Of a DNA stretch of 64,000 nt, positions 56,401 to 64,000 are shown in pieces. The stretch comes from Sambucus nigra (taxonomy: Eukaryota > Streptophyta > Magnoliopsida > Dipsacales > Adoxaceae). Both the position numbers and the translations under genes were made by a program. Within the stretch, counting starts at the first letter, position 1, and every line of letters begins with the position of its first letter. The stretch is taken from contig CASBWL010000411.1 of the NCBI GenBank assembly GCA_949130495.1, forward strand, positions 1,128,001-1,192,000. The letters run 5' to 3'. The notes below the pieces were generated by a model, which did not search any database, was not told the DNA's origin, and saw only the letters and a program-made list of their open reading frames with translations.

Positions 56401-57742
56401 AACGTCACATGAGGGGCGATAATCCATACATAATTGTGCAATTAGAATAGCACACCCTAATTTGATTGGAAGACTGTGGGAAGCCATTTAAGAAGGGGTA
56501 TTCCTAGAATGGAGCAGAATTAAATTATTATGAAGAACACTCGGAGTGGAGTTGTTAGTAGTCAAGTGTGAGAGCAACTTGAGCGTACAAATAGTGATGA
56601 TGTTAACATGGTCAAAAGGATCCAGAAGTGCGCATCGCGGAGGAAAGAGCACGGGTCGGAACCTTCGGCATACACCAAGGAAGGAAGGAGAGTATTACGT
56701 GTCACTTAATGTGAGAAATTTTAAGGGAAAATCGATGTTTAGCGGGACGTAGTGAGGAGTCTCTACATGCACCGCCCATAGGTAAGGTTTGGTTGAAAGA
56801 GGAGAATGAACCAAAGAATTTTGTGTTTATCGATAATTCCTGAATTTGGAAGAGGTCGGTAAAGTTCTTGGATGGGTTGCCATCCTCAAAACAAGATCAA
56901 GGGTTCATCCCAAACATGTGAATTAAGTCGCCAAGAAGGAAGTGATTGATATTCCTTTGGGTTGGTTTATAATATTTACTAGTATGCCCCAGACTTCCTT
57001 TGAAAGGAATGATCGCGCCAGTGCATGGTCCGGCGCATTATAAATTCTGAATCAGGATGAGATTGGTGAATCCCACCTTTGATATGGGATTTCAGGAACC
57101 AGCGGAGATAAGGTTTCGTTTCGAGTAGGATGTATCACCTTTAGCCAGGGAATAGACGCACGGTGATTAAAGATTAGTGGAGCCACGTGAAGGAGATTTT
57201 GGAATCTTGGTACGATGATTTCAGGAATGCTCCGTAGAAGAACTCGTACCTGTTTGTCGCGTACGAGGTGCTTATTAAGGTTTTGTTATGGAAGAACCTC
57301 GACTATTCTCCTTCCGTATGTTTAAAGGTGAGTAGATAATCAGAATTTTTGGATCGGTCGAGAAAATATCCGATAACTATGGTAGAATTCCACGACTGTT
57401 TTAGGCGAACAAGAGTGGTCAAATGTTCGTGTGGTTTTCAAAGAATGGGAGTTTTGTATATGAATAAATTCGAGTAGTTGTCATGTGGTGAGGTGCGACC
57501 TCCCAGAAACAGTGAGATAATGGAAAATTTTAAAGTATAGGCGTGACCTATGCGAATGTTGTCGGTTGGGAGCGCAATGTGAAGTGTCTCCAATGAGAAT
57601 GTTAAACAAGCTTGCTGTGAGGAAAGGACTATAGTAATTAAGTGCCGTACTATGTAGATAGTTTGCGTACTGACAAGGATATCAAGAATTGTGCTACCTG
57701 GTAGGCCTTATTTTTTCGAATTTCGGGACGAAATTCCGTTAT

Positions 57743-57755
57743 AAGGGAGGAAGTA
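57743..57755 (+). promoter_or_regulatory. Polypurine tract of unit 1
   Basis: AAGGGAGGAAGTA immediately before the TG of the second LTR, the plus-strand primer site of an LTR retrotransposon. Confidence 0.85.
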
Positions 57756-60700
57756 TGTAATACCCCGTATTTTTATGGCTTTAAATTTTAGGATTTATTA
57801 AATTTAATTGAGATAAATTAATTTAATTTTAATCCGGAATGTTGTTTTTAATATTTACTAGCGTGACGAGAGTTAGTAATTATTGGAAATTTGTTATTTG
57901 TTGAATGTTACTGGATGAATATAGTAATATATGAGTTTTATTTTATAATATTGTCACGTGTGAATGAAATGGCAATTATAAAAATTTAAGTTGGGACGCG
58001 CCTGTGTCGTGTCGGACCAAATGTTGATTAATAAAAGTGAATAAATGATAAGTTGCTTGTATGGTCGTTTTGAGTGCGCCAAAGTGTCCGGAAGGGTCGA
58101 GATAGTCAAAAAAGTGTACCCGGGGGTTTAGTTTGGGTCTCAGGGCATTTTTAGGCCTATTTAGTATCCCGGGAGGGCATTTTGGACATTTGGTAATTAT
58201 GGGTAATTAAACCCACGAATTTTATAGGGTTATATCAGATGGAAAGTGTTATCTTTTAGGGTTAACACAATCAAATACTAATGACAGCCATTGGAGAGGA
58301 AGAGGAAAAGCTCTCCAAGGAATTCTAGGCCAAGAACACCTCCGATTGCACCGCCGTCACCGCCTAATCGTAGATCGCGCGGAGGGGATCACAACTGCAC
58401 CAAATTCTTCCACGAATCAGAGAATAAATTTCTAGGTAAGTATCTATCCTGATTTTATCAAGTTAATGCATCCTTTTATATTAGTCTTAGGTTGATTAGA
58501 ATTAGCGTTCTTGAAGAAAAATGTTAATTGGAGATACAAATTGCATGTTATAGTGATAGAGATCATATTTCTGGAAATCCATTTCACATGTAGAGGTTGA
58601 GCCACGAATTTACATGGGATTAGTGATAGAAAATCTGGAAAAAGAATGAAAGAAACTAAGATAAGGAAAATATTAGGGTTCATGAGAATTATATAGAGTT
58701 TGGCCCTTTTAACCAATGATTCTTGATGAAAACTCGCATGCCTTACGTAGATTATTACTCACTTGGGTTTATTATGATTGTAGTATCAATTTCTGGGAGT
58801 TTGGGAGTTAAAAGTTTGGGATTTGATGAGTTTGGATGATAGAACCCGTAACTGGTATTCTGCAGATTTCGCCATACCTGTTTGATCGATCGATCGATCC
58901 CAGAGCATCGATCGATCGTTGGTTCGATCGATCGACCCCCTTTCATCGATCGATCGACCCCACCTGGAAACTTTCACTTTTGCTCGTGTTAGCTTAATTC
59001 GATTTTATGCGTAGTAAACCTTGATTAGGATTGCTAGAACATATTGGAACATAAAAAGGACCAGTAGGGTCAAGAGAAATCCCATAAAGTGGAACTTTAA
59101 TGTGAAGGGAAATAAAGGGTAAACGGGGAGACTTTCAGACTTAAGAAATCATACGTGCGTTGACTAAATAATCAAAACATCTAATAAGTTGGATTAGAAG
59201 GCGAGAGAGGGCCTACTGAAATTGTACTTAGATAAAGAGAACACTTCGAGTGACGAGAAGTGAGTTTAGAATAAATTAATTACGAGAATAAAATGAATGA
59301 GGCCGTTATACGATATAATTGAGTAAAATGTGTAATAACGGATAATTATAATTATGGGTCGTGAGCGCACCTAATTTAATAATGTGGATGTGAATACATA
59401 TTTATATATGACGGTGTGATTGTGCATATATTATTTCTGTGTGAAAATCGTACCCGGGCTACTTGCTATCACGAGGGTTTCCGCACTGGGACAGTCTTAT
59501 ATCGATGGGAACTTTATGGGGGATATTGACTTGTACCCTAGAGCATAAGATTCCTATGTACAGGCTATCGTATTGATAGTCACGGTCCTAAGAGACGCGA
59601 GGGTATGTGCTGACCTCTTGGACTTGGAACTATGTTCGCCTCCATTTGTTTGTGTTTTGTTTTAATACAGTTCGAGAGTGATTCCGAACTAGTATTTCCC
59701 TTAGTTTGTGTGATACGAGGACTTGATAGCAGAGTGTGCCAGCATCATAGTTTGTATGTGGGGTTCCGTTAGTATATATATAATTTATGAGTGATTGGTA
59801 TATATATACTTATATATGGAAGTCTAGCACCATAGATTTTATGTGGGGTGCTGTTTGTATATATATTATACGAGTAATTGATATATATACGTGTAACTAT
59901 ATGAGAAATTTCTACTGAGTAAAATAGTAGTTATGTAAAGTATGAAATTCATCAACTTCACTGTAAGTATTCGGAAACGTTATAACAATGCAGAATTATT
60001 CTAAATAACGTAAGAAATCTTGAAGAGGCAGATTTTCCTAAAATGAATATCATAACCTTAATTTCACGTGTTTAGTCTTATGGAGAATAAGTTAGAGAAG
60101 TATATGGGGTTCATTAGTATTATAGACTTGCACACTAGATGAGAGGTGAGAATTCTCAAGAGAGTGTCGCATACAAATATGACTGTTGCATTAGCCGGTA
60201 AGCATTTTAAATACTTGCTAAACTATTTTTAAAACGGTTTTACATTCGGGCTCTGACCCGTTTGCTGTATCTCTTCTCTCTTGTGTATATGTATATATGT
60301 ATTACAGGTGCCCAGCCACAGGGGCGTCTTGCTTAGGATTCTTTGGATGGAACGTGCTGTAGCTTTTGTGGGAGTTGCAGGCCATTGCTTAGACGACCTC
60401 ATTGTTGACTCTACTTCTAGTTCAGCTTTATCCAGTGGGGGCATGTGTCGCCCTTTTTCCATTATTTAGTTGATATTATCAGCGACTGTAATTCTTTTTA
60501 CTTTCAACATCTTTATTTCGGGATTTATTACTGTCAGGTTATTTTCCTTTAGTGTTGTAAATGTTGGGATTTATTATTGATGGTTAAATTCTTGAATGTT
60601 CATTTCTATTCTCATACTTAATGTGTGACTCTTAATATGTTAATGATTAAATGTTTTATAATCAGATTTAATGAAATGGAAATAAGGATTTTAAATGGTT

Positions 60701-60847
60701 TTGACACTTAGCTTAATTAATTAGGGTGTTTAAATTGGAAAAGATTTTCATTTGCGACAGTGATGCTAAGAATGAACCAACTGTTCACCTTGATGTTAAT
60801 TTCATAAAGGAGTGATCGCCCGGTATTTAATTAGGCGGGGTGTCACA
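57756..60847 (+). repeat. LTR 2, 3092 bp, shared by both units
   Basis: Colinear with LTR 1. The ATCGATCG block (58883-58960) has four clusters against three in LTR 1, owing to an extra unit containing TTGGTTCGATCGATCG. The conserved segment at 60307-60460 differs from LTR 1 at only a few positions. Confidence 0.88.
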
Positions 60848-63800
60848 GGTGGTATCAGAGCTTCAGGTTCTAGTGTCCTTTAGGATCTGTGCGGATTATT
60901 ATGCTTTCAGCGTTGCTTTGTTTGATATAGAGCCCTATGTTTAGGATTGTCGATTTCTTTGATGAGATTTCGTTCTCCTGCTATAATGTGTATACATTAG
61001 TGAATTCTAATTTCGTTCGGATGTGCGCGTGTGCCGAGCGATGGCGGATGTCAGAAGAGGACAATTAAGCGGACATCAGGAGGCAGGGCTCAGTTGAGAT
61101 TATAAAATGTATCCGACGATGATGACCATAGTCGAGGTCACCTCCATTATGGCACGAGAAGCCAAGTCTAGAAAGGCGACAAAGGCGCATCAATGATTTC
61201 CAAATGCTGTTATAGTCAAATGAGGTGCGAGGGTAAACTTACCCAACGTATTACAAAAACGTGTAGAGAACTGTCAGTGGAAAATTCTAGAAACGCGGAA
61301 ATTATGTGTGTTTACCAAAGGAGGTAAAGTATCCAAAGGTTTAGATATATGACGGAGTGTGGCTAACTGAAAGTAAAATTTAGAGAAATTTTTTCTTGAC
61401 TTTCGGGACGAAGTTATAATGATGGGAGTCAACCACCAATTTTAGAAGTGGAATGCTATGACTATAGGAGAACCTTAGGTACAGTGTTGACCGTATGTTC
61501 CTTCCTCAACTGTTCAGGATTATAAGCGAATGTGGTTCTGAACTCATCGCGGGAGGGCATGACAGGGGTCCATTTGTGAATATGAATCTTAACCGCTAGC
61601 GAATTTTGTATCGGAAGATGTAGATACAAGTGGAGGAAATGACTCCAAGTGGGAGACCAACTCGTAATAATAGTTGATAACACTCAAGGAGGAAATCCTG
61701 ATGGACGGCCGATTCAGAGGTTGACAATGTCGTATTTTGTCAATAAAGATGATAATGATACTTGTGTGGGAAGCTTAAAGGAATCGAAGAATTTAGTCGA
61801 GAATAAGACTGAATACAATGGTGGTGGTATAGCACCACAAAGGGATGTCGAAAGACATCAGGGAACCTATTTAAATAATTTGGATAATTGAATTCTTACC
61901 AAGTGATGGTAAATTCAGTAAGTACTATTATAGATAGTAACATGATCTTTATGGCCTAAAAAGCTAAGGGAACAACCGGGATGGCCAATAGGAATCGAGT
62001 CTACTAAAGTCCGAGAGAAGGATAATCCTAACCTGGTTAGTAGGAGAGGTGATAAGTGAATTATGTGTTGAGGTATTTTGTGCAGAGTGAAATCGCTCGC
62101 GATAATATGTTCCAAAGTGAGTAAAAGGACAAGAATACGGTGCCTAGTAAAGGACAACGATTAAAGTAGTTTTGTTTTGGTTTGGGCAGACGTGTTACGT
62201 CCAAAAAACATTTGTGCAGTCAAGACGATTGCCAAGGTGGAAGTATAAGTTGTACCCTCAGAGGATGAGGCGTGTTTTTATGACACGAGCGAGTCACTAT
62301 ATTTTGTTCATTGCTAGATTAGCATGTGAGACGAGTCTAATGCATATAATTATAAACGTTACCATTATGTGAATATTTTTCCCTTGCGTAGCGGGATTTC
62401 TTATTTAGTGCTATCCGCGGAGGATGAATGTGTATATTAACAGTGTTACGCATTTTATTGAGGTTACTCGTCGTAGTGATGCGATATACGAGTATGGTAT
62501 TATCTTTGATAAAACGTTATAGAAATGGTTAGTACGATAGTGGGCATTTATTGCAAGGCTATCGGAGTAGTTGCATTAGTGTAACATGTTTTGTTTTGGC
62601 GAGGCTTTACCTGTGTGAAGGTTGGACTCGCACTTATATTATCTATCCTAGAGACTTCGGAGAAGATAGTGGGCTCGAGATATTCGATGCCAATGTATGT
62701 ATAGACTTTGTCAATATGATTTAGTATGCATCGGGATTTACCGTTGAGCGAAAAGACTTGACTCAGTATTATGTTTAGCACTCCGGACTTAGTGATAGGA
62801 AGAGTGCAGTGTTATATCTATCCTCTAGAGATGTGGGAGTTAAGAGTTATACCCCTATTATTAGGGAAAGGAGTTTCTAGAACTCCGATCGTATCTATTC
62901 GAGGTTATAGAATGCAATTACCACCAAACAATACTGAACGATAATGAAATTGGTGAAACGTTCTTTGTTAAGCATAATTACGGGAGGAATTGTAACTTGT
63001 CCGTCGAGGGACGGAATAAAGGGGTACATGCTATGGACGGAGGACCTAACGGATTTCGATAACTGACAATGCTAGGTAGTAGTGTATCGGGGGGTTCCTT
63101 GTTTGGATTTCGCTTTGCGAGACATCCCACGCATGAAACTTAGCGTAAGGATGGAAATAGGGAGACGTTTAGTCACTATTCCATGAGTTCGGTACCCTGA
63201 TCGAAATGGGATCAAGTAATTATGTATGTAAGTTGGTAGTTGAATTTTAATTTAAAGCCACTGGAGCCGGATTGTGTGGTAAGAAAGCATTGAAGTTATC
63301 CCCACGAATTGAGGGGTGGAACGATGATAAGGAGGATTTAAAAATTTTGATTTCTAGGGTAATTGAGAATACCCAAATGTCGTAAACGCGTTCAGAACAC
63401 AATGTGAATAAAGAGTTGGAATGATTTTTAGCATGGATTATCTGGAAAGAACTTTATTATACAAAAGAGATGACCTGTAATTATTTTGATGAATAGAGCG
63501 TTAGTGATTTATTTTGGTTGTTGTACCTATTTGGGAAAATTGTTGTACTTATCTGAAGAAGTTTGAGATTTGTTATTCCTCTTTTATGGTCATGGAATTT
63601 GAATGCCCTATTCCTTATACTTTGTTGGATTTAGTTAGTTTCACTGGTTAGTAGCACGCCGTTCTCTCTCCTATGGCGGTCGGGGTGTTGCAAAATGTGG
63701 GCATCTTGGTTAGCTGCAGTTAAAATAGTCCGTGTTGAAGGGACGTGGTAATAGGCGTGTGAAATATATGTTTGTGGGACTAGTATAACGAAGTGGAAGT

Positions 63801-64000
63801 GATAGAGTGGATTAAACGTCACATGAGGGGATATAATCCATACATAAGTGTGCAATTAGAATAGCACACCCTAATTTGATTGGAAGGCTGTGGGAAGCCA
63901 TTTAAGAAGGGGTATTCCTAGAATGGAGCATAATTAAATTATTATGAAGAACACTCGGAGCGGAGTTGTTAGTGGTCAAGTGTGAGAGCGACTTGAGCGT
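60848..64000 (+). repeat. Internal region 2, truncated by the window end
   Basis: Matches 53432-56584 base for base except for scattered changes and small indels. Expected to continue for about 1.2 kb more, probably to a third LTR that is not in view. Confidence 0.8.
60850..60861 (+). promoter_or_regulatory. Primer-binding site (tRNA-Met) of unit 2
   Basis: TGGTATCAGAGC, identical to the one at 53434, two bases after LTR 2. Confidence 0.95.

Larger units (their letters stand above)
53432..57755 (+). repeat. Internal region 1, 4324 bp, no coding frame
   Basis: No gag, protease, RT, RNase H or integrase motif could be found on either strand; stops are frequent in all frames. A short stretch at 54220-54475 is open and could be a gag remnant, without proof. 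The close match to internal region 2, including all stop codons, means the loss of coding came before the array formed. Confidence 0.75.
50356..64000 (+). mobile_element. Tandem Ty3/gypsy-type LTR retrotransposon array, non-autonomous (runs off the window)
   Basis: Order: LTR (50356-53431), internal (53432-57755), LTR (57756-60847), internal (60848 to the window end). The repeat period is 7400 bp, and the two units differ by only a few percent by eye. LTRs begin TGTAATACCCCG and end GGTGTCACA. A tRNA-Met primer-binding site follows each LTR, and a polypurine tract precedes the second LTR. The TTTCGGGACGAAATTC phrase before the polypurine tract is typical of chromovirus-type Ty3/gypsy elements. 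No gag or pol frame longer than about 90 residues survives, so it resembles a LARD. LTR sharing between two internal regions shows tandem growth by recombination. Confidence 0.88.

Overview
This is nuclear DNA from a flowering plant, most likely a eudicot. It is AT-rich, has spliced genes and plant transposon families, and carries an endogenous plant pararetrovirus. Only one cellular gene looks intact: an LRR receptor-like kinase of the MIK2-like type on the minus strand (7266-10030). Beside it lie a tandem-duplicated, decayed copy (about 3918-5705) and a broken aldose 1-epimerase (1887-3071). Nearly everything after 10.1 kb is repeats and mobile DNA, often nested.

The stretch 10.1-16.8 kb holds a short foldback element (10555-10722), AT-rich DNA with internal direct repeats, a possible Helitron end and a 1.25-kb foldback element (15131-16385). 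From 16.8 kb a roughly 3-kb segment ('R1') occurs three times in the same orientation, and each copy is broken by different insertions. Copy 1 is split by a 13.3-kb Mutator-like element (18229-31570) with an 8-bp TTAATTAA target duplication. That element carries a plant-mobile-domain (PMD) gene on the plus strand and a MULE transposase with a C-terminal OTU-like domain on the minus strand. The two converge, as in MuDR, and both are broken. A 4.75-kb CACTA element (19156-23902) is nested inside its left part. Between copies 1 and 2 is a cluster of foldback elements bordered by TA, CT and TTAG microsatellites. Copy 2 carries two kinds of MITE. Copy 3 is cut by Ty3/gypsy-type LTR DNA.

Between R1 copies 2 and 3, bordered on both sides by TA dinucleotide repeats, is an almost complete endogenous pararetrovirus of the family Caulimoviridae (about 38503-48534, minus strand). 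It has a 166-residue coiled-coil ORF, one long frame encoding movement protein, capsid, zinc knuckle, aspartic protease, reverse transcriptase, RNase H and a roughly 430-residue unknown tail, and a separate 243-residue ORF. The long frame has two in-frame TAA codons, but the protease, RT and RNase H catalytic residues are all present. Its coding strand is strikingly enriched in the tetranucleotide AGAC, in every reading frame and in noncoding parts. I consider this the most unusual signal in the window.

From 50356 to the end lies a tandem LTR retrotransposon array, LTR-internal-LTR-internal, with a repeat period of exactly 7400 bp. The LTRs are about 3.08 kb, the primer-binding sites are tRNA-Met type, and the internal regions are non-coding.

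The window is best read as one receptor-kinase locus next to a nested transposon and virus landscape. The three R1 copies act as before-and-after pictures of the insertions.
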